From the NCBI GenBank assembly GCA_004802725.1, contig SGPM01000030.1:62001-126000 (forward strand): a stretch of 64,000 nucleotides of DNA. Reading direction: 5' to 3'. The notes beneath the pieces are model-generated. The model had not been told where the DNA came from and searched no databases. It saw only the letters and a program-made list of their open reading frames with translations. Below are positions 23,904 through 35,761 of the stretch, one piece after another (the first letter of the stretch is position 1; the number at the start of each line of letters is the position of its first letter). Made by a program: the position numbers and the translations under genes. Origin of the DNA: Antrodiella citrinella (taxonomy: Eukaryota; Basidiomycota; Agaricomycetes; Polyporales; Steccherinaceae).

Positions 23904-26584
23904 ATGGCCACACCTTACTCTTTGAGCACTGTCAGTATACTTCTAGGTCTCTGCTGTCCACCGTGGACTGACGCAATCACAGCCATCAGGAATACAGCAT
24001 TTCCTCCAGGCGCTCAATCGCGCCGACGAGAACAACTCGGATGCAGCTTTCGCCTCGTTTGGGGACGCTCAAATTGTCCTAGACGAAATATGGAATGTGA
24101 GTGCGACGTTGAATCTTCAATTCTTGGCTCACATGTTATACCCATCAGGTCCTAGATTCCCCCATACTGCCAAACGCTGCCAGCGGTGGTTCTCAGTTCT
24201 TCACCTATCGTAACAATCTACGCAAGATGTCTCTCAAGATGGCAGTCAAGCACGACATACTACCTACTAGGTTGATATTGAAAGGCGTCAAACTCATCGA
24301 CAATACACAGCACGGCGCAGGTGGATTCGCTGACGTGTATTGCGGAACGTACTGCGAGTTCAAGGTTGCCCTCAAGCGTCTACGCGTCTACGTTGCGTCC
24401 TCAGATCTCAGATTCCGCGAAGCAAGAAATAAAAAAGGCGAGTCACATAATTCTAGCGATGAGTCGAAATACTAACCAAGAGCTGTGACAGGCGTTTTAT
24501 AGGGAGTCCATTCTGTAGAAGAACCTGGTCCATGACCATGTTGTGCCGTTTATTGGTGTTGCAGAAGACGTGTTCGAGAACACGATCTGCATGGTGCTTC
24601 CTTGGCAGGAGGCCGGGAGTTTAAGACACTACCTTGACAAGCTGTTCAAGGAAGGGAAACTGAGCGATGAAGAGTTGTCGGCTGCTATCGATAAATGGGT
24701 AAGTCATTTCCCATCATTCTCGAATGGCCATTCATGACCACCTTTCGGCGACACAGCTCTACCAGACCCTAGGTCTGGAGTACTTGCATGCCGAAGGCAT
24801 CGTGCATGGGGATCTTCATGCTGGCAATATCCTGGTCAATGAGAGCGGTGACGCCTGCCTCACCGATTTCGGGATGTCGCTCATCTCCGAAGCGGCGGCA
24901 TATAACTTCGCTTCCAAGCATGGCGGTGGTGCTTTGCGCTGGCAGGCCCCCGAACTCATCGATCCCGAAGAGTTCGGTCTCGAATCCAGTCGACCAACCC
25001 CACAAAGCGATGTCTTTTCCTTTGCATGCACAGCTATAGAGGTGCGTAACAGACTCATGACCCTCGTGTACACGATTCTCTAACGCTGTCAACAGCTTTA
25101 CTCAGGAAAACCCCCATTTCCGTTACTGTCAGGCTACCAACCGGTATATCGGAGGTAGTAGGCCTCCGCGTCCTTCTCTTCCTGGAGGTGGAACCGTGTC
25201 CGACTCCATGTGGTCCTTGATAGAAAGGTGTTGGGCTCAAAGTAGCCAAGAACGTCCCTCCAGTCGCGAGGTGGTTATCAGTCTAACGACCATCGTACCT
25301 GGTGTCGCTCCGTTGGATCAACTCGTCGAGCAGACAAGCCGCATCACCATTGATCCTGCTGTCGTGTCTTCCAGTGGCCCCACTTCCGCGCATGAGAAGT
25401 CTGAGGCGGCTCCCGTCAGTTCGCAGCCCACTGCCACTACCGCCATCGTACAGGAAGCTTCTCCCTCGTTGCATCTGGTCGAGAAAACAGACTCTATCTC
25501 CATCCAGGGTCCTGATCCCGTACCTCCCAGTCACGTCTTCACAGAGTCCAAGCGTTCTGAAGAGGATGCCGGTGATTCATACGCAGCTACGGGTGACGGA
25601 ACACCCGAGTCTCCCCTTGCCAAGACAGCGACCTCCGCCCCCACCCAGAATGCTCTCCAAGCTTCTTCCCGCCACACATCCGCGCCTCAGAGCTCTGGGT
25701 TGACCACCGCCAGGTTGCAGACCTCTGTCAGCGACGCTATCGTGGGGACGGGAGATGATTTCGACTTCAGTCTCAAACATATCAAAAGCATGTTCGAGAC
25801 TATGAAGGATCTCGCTCCCAACAAAACTCTCTCTCGGGACGAGATAGAGACGGTTGGAGCCATCATCTTCCAGACCATGCATATGGGCGCATGGTTATGG
25901 GAGTCCCTGGAGACGAACGGGTGTATTCTGACCTTGGACTTAGGTTTAGGGTTGTTGCTCAAATTCATATCGCTCTTCATCAGTGAAAAGCTGTCCGACA
26001 GTTCGGACACCCACGCGGACGACGGAGCTTCTCTCTTGGCTGAAGCGTTATCCCTCGATCCGTTTGGCAAAGAAGACACGCAGCTGGTTGTCCTTTCGAA
26101 GTTGAGGTGCTGGGAGAGTCTGCGTTGGAAACAACAATTTGGTGGCGACTATGTATGCAGCTGCAAGTGGCATCGGGTGTTCGTGACGGAGGTTCAGCTA
26201 GGCAAACGGGACACTGGAGCTTTGAAAATTCCTAGGGATCTGAGGAAATGCGGGATTCCCGCCCTCGTCCTTCTGAAGAGGATAATGTTGCTGAAGAGGA
26301 GATTGGGTCGTCGCGGGGATCTCAGGACTATGAGCTCCTCTCGCCGAACCGGGATATTCACGTCACAGGATGTCAGAAAGGGCGCTCTTCTCATCCTCGA
26401 AATCTTGCGGCTACCACGCAAGATACCAAGTGATCTGGATGGCATACTCGCTGTCGTCCCAGTTTTCTACCCTGGAACATTGACTCGAGTTTGGTCGTTC
26501 AACACGTTGAAGGCAGATATACTAGATCCTCTCACTCGTGTGCTTAAGTTATGGGTGGAGAAAGTGAAGACATCGCGATGTTGA
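23904..26584 (+). pseudogene. Protein kinase gene with several frame breaks
   Basis: Early exons (23904-23930, 23983-24096, 24149 onward) splice cleanly and lead into a kinase domain: glycine loop GAGGFADVYCG, lysine strand VALKRLR, catalytic loop HGDLHAGNILV with Asp, TDFGMS, WQAPELIDP, and later WSLIERCWAQSSQERPS. Three defects break it. The exon ending near 24435 has GCGAGT where a donor should be, and its phase does not fit the next exon, which is marked by a perfect TACTAAC branch site and GACAG acceptor. An in-frame TAG sits at 24516-24518, where the frame predicts Trp (RESIL-stop-KNL). Near 25115-25150 the frame shifts between KPPF and NRYIGGSRPPRPS. The C-terminal 400 residues are open but unlike any domain I know. 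Confidence 0.7.
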
Positions 26585-26650
26585 GCATTACCAAACGAAT
26601 ATTATGGCGCACACATCATAATACATCTTCACGTGAAAACTGAACCTCTA

Positions 26651-27893
26651 TTAGCTTTGTTCTTGCGATCCTTCCGCAACAGACACGCCAGGTTCTTCGC
26701 CGGTTTCCTCACTATTCTCCGCCTGCTGACGAGCTGCCTCGAGCTTCTGCTGTTCACTTCCGCGCACGAAGCACCTCGTTAGCACGATGGGCATGATTAA
26801 AAGACCATGTAATCACTTTTGTATAGCAAAGTGAATGCCACAGTAGTCACTGCCATCAATATTGACACATACCCTCTGAATGATCGCCCTCTGCGCCATC
26901 CGCGGGAACAACGCGTCTCTAAGATTATCATCGCAACCGTACTGATGTGCTAAGACGGCGTGATATGGAATGCCATCACGGGCAAGCTTCAAGTTGAAGT
27001 GAGTGAGGGAGGGACAGTGAAGTGAGAGCGCATCGTCGACGGCCTTCCACGATTTCGGCGTATTGTCCTCCCAGACCCACATCGCGGTGCTGAGATCGAT
27101 TTCTACAGATCGAAAAGGGCCAGGTGAGAGCAGGGGGTGAGAGCAGGGGGAGAGCCTTCGACACTGCAGAAATGAAAGACGGAGTCTCCGTTGACTTGCT
27201 TCGGAGCGTCAACTTGGGATCTCTACCTACTTAGTAGCGTAAGATGGTGTGAACACATAAACAACAGGTTTCTGAGACGCTCCTGGTGCTCCGTCCATGG
27301 TTATGTCTAGAGCACCTTGGGTTGTACTATATATACACATTGTTATCCCCCCATTCGGATGCACTGAGCGAGAAACCATCCGCTGGAACAAGGCGCGAAG
27401 GCGAGACCAGCCTTCAGCATGCTGAAAGAATGTACCATTCTCGTCTTCGGGAATCCGGACTATCAGCCGATGTAAATTGGGACAAGCCAGGAGCCAGCCT
27501 GAGGGCATGTTGATCAGCTCTGACATCTCTGACGTCAAATGGATATCCATCTCGGTCACGGTGAGCAGCGTGTTGCGGGGGATAAGTCGTCAGAACCTGT
27601 GACGTTGACTATGGGTATCGACAAAGGGCATTGGTCCAATTCAACTTTCTGTGCTCGGGTCGCATACACCAAACGAGCGACCTGAGCAAAGTAGAGGAAT
27701 GAATCTCGAAAGAGCCGAAGTCTGTCAAGATAGGCATCGGATGGTATAAGTTTGGAATACAGCTTAAAACTCACCTATCGTTCGCTGTGTTCTCGGAGCG
27801 GCCTCTCCTTCTCCGAGCCTCCTGAGTCCTACGAAAGCTTCGCATATGTTCAATGTTGCATAGTGGCTGAATGAGGGCTACCTGCGTAGCCAT
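26651..27893 (-). pseudogene. F-box/LRR-like protein, probably disrupted
   Basis: The start is MATQVALIQPLCNIEHMRSF (27893), then a GTGAGT intron to LRLFRDSFLYFAQVARLVY. Downstream pieces have the look of agaricomycete F-box-associated leucine-rich proteins: ELINMPSGWLLACPNLHRLI, HCPSLTHFNLKLARDGIPYH. The last exon, joined by a GTATGT donor and GCGGAAG acceptor, ends EEPGVSVAEGSQEQS at 26651. The frame shifts between GSDDLSP and LLTVTEMDIHL near 27555-27590 with no usable intron, and the exon before the MWVWEDN block has no clean splice. The F-box itself is not visible. It is either a decayed copy or a model I could not resolve. Confidence 0.45.
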
Positions 27894-28195
27894 CCCGGGC
27901 CGTCGAAGTATGGGCGTCCTCGGACGGAAGCGGAGCTGCTCGGAAAACGCGTCCGATCGGCTTAGATCAGATCAGCGCGTCTTTATCTGATAAGGGTTTT
28001 AGTTTCGGGGCCAGATTCCGACTCTGCCAGCTTGAACGTTCACGACCTTCATCGCTAACCATAGTGTCTATTCAGTGACAAACACGCTCATTCTTCTTCG
28101 GACGAAGACTTCAGAATACGTACTATGCTTTAGAAAGCTTACATTGGTCTCTCAGCACGCTTTCACCGTTCCTTGGTATATAAAGTGCTCACACG
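27894..28195. promoter_or_regulatory. Divergent promoter region with TATA box before the AIF-like gene
   Basis: The 302 bp separate divergent starts. GTATATAAAG at about 28176-28185 lies some 15 bp before the AIF-like start codon, so either transcription starts very close to the ATG or the annotated ATG is not the first used. Confidence 0.45.
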
Positions 28196-30023
28196 ATGGG
28201 GTTCGGCGAAGCAGCAGACATGTCTCCTCTTATGAAGAAGGCCACAAGCAAGACCGTCGCAGTCCTTGGTGCTTCGTATGGAGGTGAGTACCATAATTTA
28301 CGAAGGTCGTATTGACGTCACTGACGTGCGCTGTAGGGTATAGCGCTGCGAGGCATCTCGCTGACAACCTTCCGAAAGACTGGAGACTTGTTGTGGTGGA
28401 TCGCAACAGTCACTTCAACCACCTTTACGTGTATCCTCGTCTCGGTGTCCTCACCGGCCATTCACACAAAGGCTTCATCCCTTACACTCATATATTTGGC
28501 AGTGGTCAAGACTCAACTCGTCATGTCCTTCTCAACGCACACATCACCAAGCTCAGTCATCACTCAGCTGGACTGTCAAAGCGGTTCACAGAGCACGGTG
28601 TCGACGGGGCCGAACCTTCTCTGGAATTCGACTATGCTGTGTACGCGCTTGGAAGTCATATGCCCGGACCGATCAATTTGTGGGGACCCGCCATTGACGA
28701 GGAGGACGTTCAGGACTCTGCATCATTAACAACCCCAAGCATCAGTAACGTACAGAGCGCCCAGTCGACGAGTAGTCCCTCTTTTTCGGAGGTGACCACA
28801 GCGACCACGCACACCCAGGACGTCGCTTCGCTGTCTCAAGAAACGGGTACGAAGTCTGCCGGCATAGAATGGCTGAACCGCTCGTCCAAGTACATCGAGA
28901 ATGTGCCCAGCGTGTTGGTTGTCGGTGGCGGAGCTCTCGGAATTCGTGAGTGCATTTCGAACACTTATGCACGGCTTCTAACTATATTTCCAGAATATGC
29001 AACGGATATTGCGGAGATATACCCTAATAAGTCAGTCACTCTACTCCATTCCAGGATGCAGTTACTGCCGAGGTTTGATCCATGCATGCACTCGGAGAGT
29101 GAGAATATTCGTCTCTTCACTATCGTTATAACTGCTAACTATCATTCAATAGTCATTGCAGCGTTGTCATCGCTGAACGTGAACACCATCCTCGGCGAAC
29201 GACTGGACCTGTCTTTCCCGAGAAGGACGGAGCGCAACAAGGACGGTCACATCGAGAATGTTGTGCGCACGACCAGCGGACGTGAAATTCGGGCCAGCGT
29301 GATCGTGAGTGCCAGCTTTCATTCCATCGGCGTAACTTATGTCCTATTCTCCTCACAGCTTCTTTGCACTGGTCAACGACCCAATACCGGATTCGTACAT
29401 GACCTTCTTCCAGAAGCAATCATACCTGATGGTCCATCCAAGAGCCTCATTCGCGTCAACCGGAAGTTGCAGATTGGTGTTCCTGCCGCTGCTTCTCAAG
29501 TAGATCGTGTAGCAGACGGCCTTTCCAAGCTCTCAGTCGGTGACTTGAAGACGGCTGAACCTGGGGATGCTGAACTCGACGTTCCACATCCACATCTATT
29601 TGCGATCGGCGACGCTGCTGATACGTTCGGCGCAATCAATGCCGGTCACACTGCTCATGCTCAGGTATATCGAATCATGCCTTTGCAGACTCATAGAGAT
29701 TGACTGCTCTCTTTATAGGCACTAGTGGCTGCAAACAACATCTTGAAGCTCATCCAAGCGGAGGAAAGCTCATCGGGCCCACCGGAACTAGAGGAGTATC
29801 ACCCCGGACCTCCCGGCATCAAGATGTCCATCGGCAGGGTACGCACATCCTTCTCGTGGACTCGTTCTCGCTAATTGAAGTAACCGCTTTCCAGAACACG
29901 ATGTTATACCAGGTAGGAGATAAGGTTGGGCAGAAGCAGAAGTGTCCAGACGATCTCGGCGCGCCTGTCATGTGGAAGTTTTACCTTGGACGGGAGGTCA
30001 CAGAGGAGGAGATGCTCGATTAG
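28196..30023 (+). CDS. AIF/FSP1-like FAD-dependent oxidoreductase
   Basis: Seven exons (28196-28283, 28337-28945, 28994-29098, 29153-29304, 29359-29664, 29719-29838, 29895-30023) give 502 residues with consistent phases. An N-terminal dinucleotide fold (VAVLGASYGGYSAARHLADN, residues about 20-45) binds FAD, and a second (VLVVGGGALGIQYATDIAE, about 222-245) binds NAD(P)H. FAIGDAADTFGAINAGHTA near residue 405 is the second FAD-contact motif. The family includes AIFM2/FSP1/AMID, which reduces quinones and is linked to cell death and lipid peroxide protection. A low-complexity Ser/Thr insert lies at about residues 165-205. No clear targeting signal is visible. It converges on the metacaspase gene. 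Confidence 0.92.
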
Positions 30024-30290
30024 CAGTGTCCAGGGCTTGTATCTTGTTTTACCTCATCGGAATTTGGATCTGCATATACACACTAGATAAGTTTTGAAGC
30101 TCATGCAAGCAAGGTCGCTGTCGACCAGCTTAGGGTGATTGAAGGCGTATCCGTATCGATTGCATTCTTTATTACTAGAGGAAGTTAGCGGAAACAGAAG
30201 AAATACTCGGAAAGTGCGTACACACCGTGACAGAGCACAGAGCGCATTGCTATTCATATGATAATGCATGTCTCATTGTTGTATTCAACA

Positions 30291-32322
30291 CTACAGGATT
30301 ACAAGGTAAGAGTAAAGTACTATGGTACATGGGATAGTACAGGTATGAGTACTCATAGTGATGACTACTTGGAATCTTAGCCTCGGCGGCTTGAGACAGC
30401 ATAAGTAAAGAGCAGCTATTGGTCCGACATGTATCCTTTTCAAAGCACCAGCATACGGGGGTAAACATCGGTCTGTTTTGTCAAATCTTTGAGAATCATA
30501 ATCGTTCCTCAAAAAAAGAAAAAAGCGCACCACTTTATACAAGCTTCCCAACTGACAGTTCAGCAGAAGCGTCAGTAAATGGTACGGTAGAGAACGAAGA
30601 GCAAACCGTACCTGCGGGCGAGCAACTGTGAAGCAGTAACCCTCATCAGCCCATTCGGCGTTCGCCTCATTGGTGATCTTCTCCATCTCGCGTCTGTCAA
30701 TATTGATTCAATACAGGCTAAGTTGAGGTCGGTGTAAATCACGCGATGAAGCTCGAGCACGTACGTTACCGAGCGTAACATCTCAGAATGAGTTTGATTT
30801 GGTTTTGCGCCTAGACAAAATAAGGGTGAGCCATACCGTTACGGTCAGCGGTGTATGATTCTAATCGGGACATACGCAATGCCCTAGCGAACGCCTATTG
30901 AAATAATTCAGCTCGAGATACACTCAATAAGAAGCACCTGGTGCAATGAACATACCGCAATGAAACATCCGTCTTCACACTGCATGGTCAACTGACTGTC
31001 TTTGCAGGCCGACCATGAAGTCTGTGTCACGCAGAGATAAGCGTCGTTGGCTTGATACGAAGCAAGCTCTGATACTTACGACGAAGGGCTTTACCGCCCT
31101 GTTGACAGTCGTGGTAGTGCTCTTCGAGACCATCCGACTCATAGGCGAATATATAGTGTCGACTTCCTCTGTGTAATCCTTTTGGACGGTGCTCTTGATC
31201 GCGTAATTCGTCGCTGCAAAGATCGACTGGTAAGGGTCGTAGTCGCAAACGTCGGGGGCGCGACACTTACGCAGTGCGTTAGTAGTGCCAAAGAATCGGC
31301 CTATCAGCGCCGATACATCAGCTATCTATTGGGATGAGAGAACGAGGATCACATACCGTTTGAGACATTTTCTACGGCAGGTGTCATGGGGCAGTCATCT
31401 CCGTTACAAGAGTCGAGGTCTGCGCACGAAATCAGTATTTCATACGTGAACATCGTGCAAGCAGCGCACCTGCCGCTGTTCCCGAGTGACAGCAGTCAAA
31501 AAGCATCTGTAAGAATAGTCAGTAAGCAAGAGCGTGCATACTCCTAGGGAGGATGTTTAAACGTACGACCAAACTGGTGTCGGGAGGCAATGAGTCTACC
31601 AGGATCCGTCGAATGTCCTAACAGTCATACAAATGAGTAAACTCGGGATAGCGCTATCAAGCGATTCTCACGTCGTCGAGGATATAATTCTTCTGGTACT
31701 GGTCGTCGCCTTGTTTGACTTCGATGTCCATCGGCCATATCACTGTCAACCAACGTATGAGATATGTATACTTGTTGTCCGTATTATTGCCTGTTCACCT
31801 TCATCGAGACCGTCGAGTTCCTCGTCACCATCTAGATCCGGGACTTGACCTCCGTGACCCGAGACTAGAACAAAGTATAAGCACTAGGCTCCTCCATGCA
31901 CCATCCGAAGGTAATATATCTCACACAGAAAAACGAACTGGTCTCTCGGCTGCGCATCGGCAACCAATTCCTTCATGGCTCGCATCTATGTCGTGTCAGT
32001 CCAGGTAGCGTAGTCCCCTCACCGACAGCTGACTTACAATGTTCTCTCGCGTCGGATCTTGGTGCTTTCCGTCGTCCATAAGGATGTTGATATCCTGAAG
32101 TTTCCATCCATATATGTCTGCAGTAATTCGAAGAACTATTAGCACAAATGCGGTTTTAAAGCGGCGAGTATGCTGACCTATCAAAAGCTTCTGAGTAGTG
32201 ATAGGATCCCGGTGGGTTCCAACAAGCTCCATTTCCATATCCCTGAGCTGAGGATACTGGCACGCAATCAAGAGTGCCTTCTTCTGCGGCACACGAACTG
32301 TGAGTGGGGCTGCGATAGTCAT
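30291..32322 (-). CDS. Metacaspase (caspase-like cysteine protease)
   Basis: About thirteen small exons, all joinable in phase except the very 3' end. It starts MTIAAPLTVRVPQKKALLIA. The p20 fold follows: GTHRDPITTQKLLIDIYGWK, ILMDDGKHQDPTREN, catalytic His in FVFLFSGHGGQVPDLDG, then WPMDIEVKQGDDQYQKNYIL, and catalytic Cys in MLFDCCHSGTAADLDSC. The p10 part has TSWSACKDSQLTMQCEDG and REMEKITNEANAEWADEG. Metacaspases cut after Arg or Lys, usually need calcium, and act in stress and death responses and protein quality control. There is no N-terminal Gln-rich prodomain, unlike yeast Mca1. The last exon (after ARPQ, reading LGSLYKVV) may stop earlier than 30291 through another intron. Confidence 0.9.
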
Positions 32323-32988
32323 CGTCGCTAGAGGAGAGTGAGGTTTTGCGAGTTGTCCGAAAGCGACACAACTTCAACGGGATCTTGTACGACTAGGGAA
32401 CTGAATGGCCAATGGTCTCAAGTTCCAGCGTCGGACATTTGTTTTATATGTTGTGCAGACGCCACGGATGTCTTGAGCGGCCGAGCTACTTCTTGACGGA
32501 CGTGATCTGCAGCCTAGGCGGTGTGACTCTGCGAGCCAACATGACTCCAGATTTGCGATAAAGTACGCTGACAAAGCTGCACCAGCGAAGAGAAACAACC
32601 ACGCCTTCACCGTCGCGGACTTGTTGAGATCAATTCAGGCTCAGCCTAGCCAATGTTCAATCCTGCATCAGGGCAGAAAGCGGCAAGGCAGTTCTCACCG
32701 CCTTCACGAACCTGATTAGGTTTTCGGACCTCCAACGGGAAGAAACGATTCGTGCGGTGTTTACAGCCTGTCGTCCTGCAGAGAAACCTGGAGACGTACC
32801 TGTGCGTAGTGCCCACCAATCCCCCGAGCTTGACGGAATACAGGCGGGGCACGTCGGTGAAGCCGAAAATCCTAATCTCATTTCTACAGTGAACCGCTAA
32901 AGACTAAAGATACAACAATGGGTGATAATTCGAGCCTGGGTATCGTGGAGAAACATGCTCCCAACTTCCATGCTTGCTGCTCCGGGTT
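32323..32988. other. Intergenic region between metacaspase and WW-like gene A
   Basis: No convincing gene. A minus-strand frame near 32374-32610 begins at GTG and has an N-terminal hydrophobic run, but no ATG or splice support. The stretch should hold the metacaspase promoter and the 3' untranslated region of gene A. Confidence 0.4.
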
Positions 32989-34982
32989 CTAGACTTCACT
33001 TTGGTTTGCCGCAGATATCGACCGAGAGCGTGACCACTTCCCCCACAAACTCCGAGAAACTTTAATGGCAAGGCACCCCATAGCGAACACCACCAGCGCC
33101 GAGATAAGAATAAACCCGTAGAGCTGCCTGCACACCGACAGCACGAACCAGGCAACGCCCTGGGCCGAGAAGATTCCCAGCGCCCATAGAAGGAGAGTCC
33201 GCGGGAGGCTGAACAGCATGGCCTTATGGTCAAAGCCCGTGTCGCTTTTCTGTGCGTCGGTCAAATAGGACGCCTATAGTTATGATGATTAGTGTTCCGT
33301 TTTATGAAACGGCGTGTACTCACAGCTTCCTCGCATGTCATTCTCTGCGCGCTTTGGTGCTTGATCAGGAGAGCAATCCCGGAAAGGATAGCAGCGTTGC
33401 AAAGGGCAATAGACAGCATCGTTAAAGGCTGAATGGAGAAGGGCGCGATGAAGGACACTAGATTACATCTGACAAGGAACGACCGGCGTTAGAATCTATC
33501 TTTATACACTGATCAATCTAAACTTACAAAAGTAAAGCGAAAGACTGGAAGAAAGTATCACTGTGAGCAAAGCAGAAATCATGAAAATCAAATAGAACTC
33601 ACGATTGAAATGGAAGCCATCCAGTCCTGTTGACATGAGACGACAAACGGACGCCAGTCCATCACATAGACGATCTCATCGATCCACAGTCTCTCTAAAC
33701 CGTCTCTGTATCCCCGCGCCGTTCCATAAGATAGCGCAGAAAAAACAGAGAACGCGCGGCGCTCAGGCAGATCGCCGAGGTCGAGAATAGACTGATCTCT
33801 CGACAAACGACAGTGCTCTTGGTTATAATGAATCATAAACCGGTGGTTGCCTGGAGAAAATATTTAGGACGATGGACAAGACTGCATGCAGATGAGAGCG
33901 CACATAGAAGTGACCACAGGCGAGCTGAATTGCATATAAGCTTCGTGTCTGACAATATAGACGATTCTGAAGACTGACCTATCAGACATCTCGTGTGCAT
34001 TGAGTGCAGTCGACCGCAGTCTATATTTCTGCTTAGAAGTTGATGCGGATGTGAACGTCATGAATACAGCTTACCTCGAGCAGTACACAAGATCTCGGTA
34101 TAGCTGGCACATTCTGCAGCGCTGAATGGGATGGTTGATACAGGCGAACTCAGGTGATCTATTTCATCGTCGGTCAGACGAGAATACTCGCGAAAGTGTG
34201 TATTTTCGTACCGGCACGAGCGTGAAGGAGCACATCCAAAAGTTCGTCGGTATGAAGATCGACACCAGTAGCTTCGTGAGATGGGAAATGTTCCACGTGA
34301 GACCAGTACTGTTCTTCCAGAGCTTGCCCTGCAGTGAAAAGCCGTCAGTCCAATTGAACGTTATCACAAGTCAGGAACACGTACTCAAATGGGCCTCAGA
34401 TACCGCAGTCCGTATGCCAAGTTCTTCCGTAGTAACTTCATCCAGCCAGAACTCTACACGAGAGGAATGATCCACGAGGTAGTATTTGCAGTACTCGAGG
34501 TCGTCACTTGGGTCCACGGTAAGCTCAACCGTCTCAGAGAGGCAGATGGCTCGCGAGGCCGCGAAGTTTTCGATCTCATCAATCCACTGCGCAACCTTCT
34601 CTTGCACCACTTCGGCGTACATGTTGGCTTCTGTGACCACCTTGGGCTGGGAGTTGCGTACAAAGTACACGTTGCCCTCTGGATGAATACATTCCGACCA
34701 GAGCGGCGGAAGGTAGAGAGGACTGCATGGAATCAGTAAGAAGCGTGCGGGAGGTCCAGACTCCAGCTTCAAGACTCACTTCGGCGATTGCCCAAGCCCG
34801 AACAAGCCTATGGAAACGATATGATGACGTGTCACAACCCTAACGTGCAATGAGCATATGGATAACGCATGGATCAGTCGGCAGTGCACTTACTTGTCTA
34901 CTTTATCATATCTTGTCGTGGCGATAGAAGTCGTGGGGCGAAGACTGTGAGTCTTGTCGAATTCGGGTGTGCCGCCGGACAT
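32989..34982 (-). CDS. WW-like membrane protein, family copy A
   Basis: The start is MSGGTPEFDKTHSLRPTTS; exons 34894-34982 and 34780-34839 lead into exon 3 from 34722. The WW-like block reads LPPLWSECIHPEGNVYFV, followed by KYYLVDHSSRVEFWLDEV. Further exons give QYWSHVEHFPSHEATGV, then an IHYNQEHCRLSRDQS block and LERLWIDEIVYVMDW. The C-terminus has hydrophobic segments (PLTMLSIALCNAAILSGIAL, LPRTLLLWALGIFSAQGVAW, FILISALVVFAMGCL). The order of blocks matches copies B and C downstream, so all three are one family. Copy A lacks their long disordered N-terminus and is the most divergent. Function unknown; the second Trp of a classical WW domain is not visible. Confidence 0.75.
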
Positions 34983-35761
34983 GATGATGAATGGGCAGAA
35001 GAGGCGTAACGGGAAGGTCTAGGTCGGGGGTGCGGTGAGATAGGGACGAGAGGACGTCCAACCGTGTCTTATACGGACTGGGGACAACTCATAACGGTAC
35101 AGGCTCATTCCTATTGTCGTATCGCCTCAGTCAAACAACGAATAGCCGGGAAAAACAATAACTCGCCTGAGTTGATATGGCGGTGGCGCCTGCCAACACA
35201 ACAGCCCGGTCGCCTTGGTGCACGCAGCAACAACAGGCTACAAGTTCAACTTCAACAACAGGATGTTGCATGGGCGAAGCGATGAAAGGGTTACCGCGAC
35301 CGTTCGGAAGAAACAGAGCTGTGATTTCCAGAATGACGCCAGTTGCACTGCACCCTGTATTGGCGGACCGGTGCTGAGTTCCGTCGGCAGTGTGCGGCAG
35401 GTTAATTCCCTGTAAAAGTCTGCACAGGCCTGTTCAGCGCTGTGAAAGAATTCACCGTTATGAAATGGAGAACTTCATCTGAGATGAACCGAACCCACAT
35501 GTATTGTCATAGCATGAGAACAGCAAATACTACTATCATACAAACGAGTTCAGTAGAGCGCTTGAGTAAACGCTGATGGCGCCCTGCCTGTGGGACTTTG
35601 ACCGTGCAGATTCCAGAATCACAACCAGCTGCAGTACGAACTCTATCCGTCGGGAGAATCAGCCAGCCTTATATCCCCTGGGTATATCTAGAGACTCTCT
35701 CGCCGACGACTCTCTCCAGTATTCCACCTTTCATCGTCTTTAACTCCGTTTGAAGCCAGAT
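34983..35761. promoter_or_regulatory. Divergent intergenic region, copy A / disordered-protein gene
   Basis: No gene recognised in these 780 bp. TATA-like stretches (CTTATATC and GTATATC, about 35668-35690) lie 70-90 bp before the next start codon. Confidence 0.35.

Noticed and set aside
24229..24475. Start of the kinase at the ATG near 24227
   Set aside because: Upstream exons from 23904 splice in phase with two good introns and give a typical N-terminal extension, so the earlier start is preferred.
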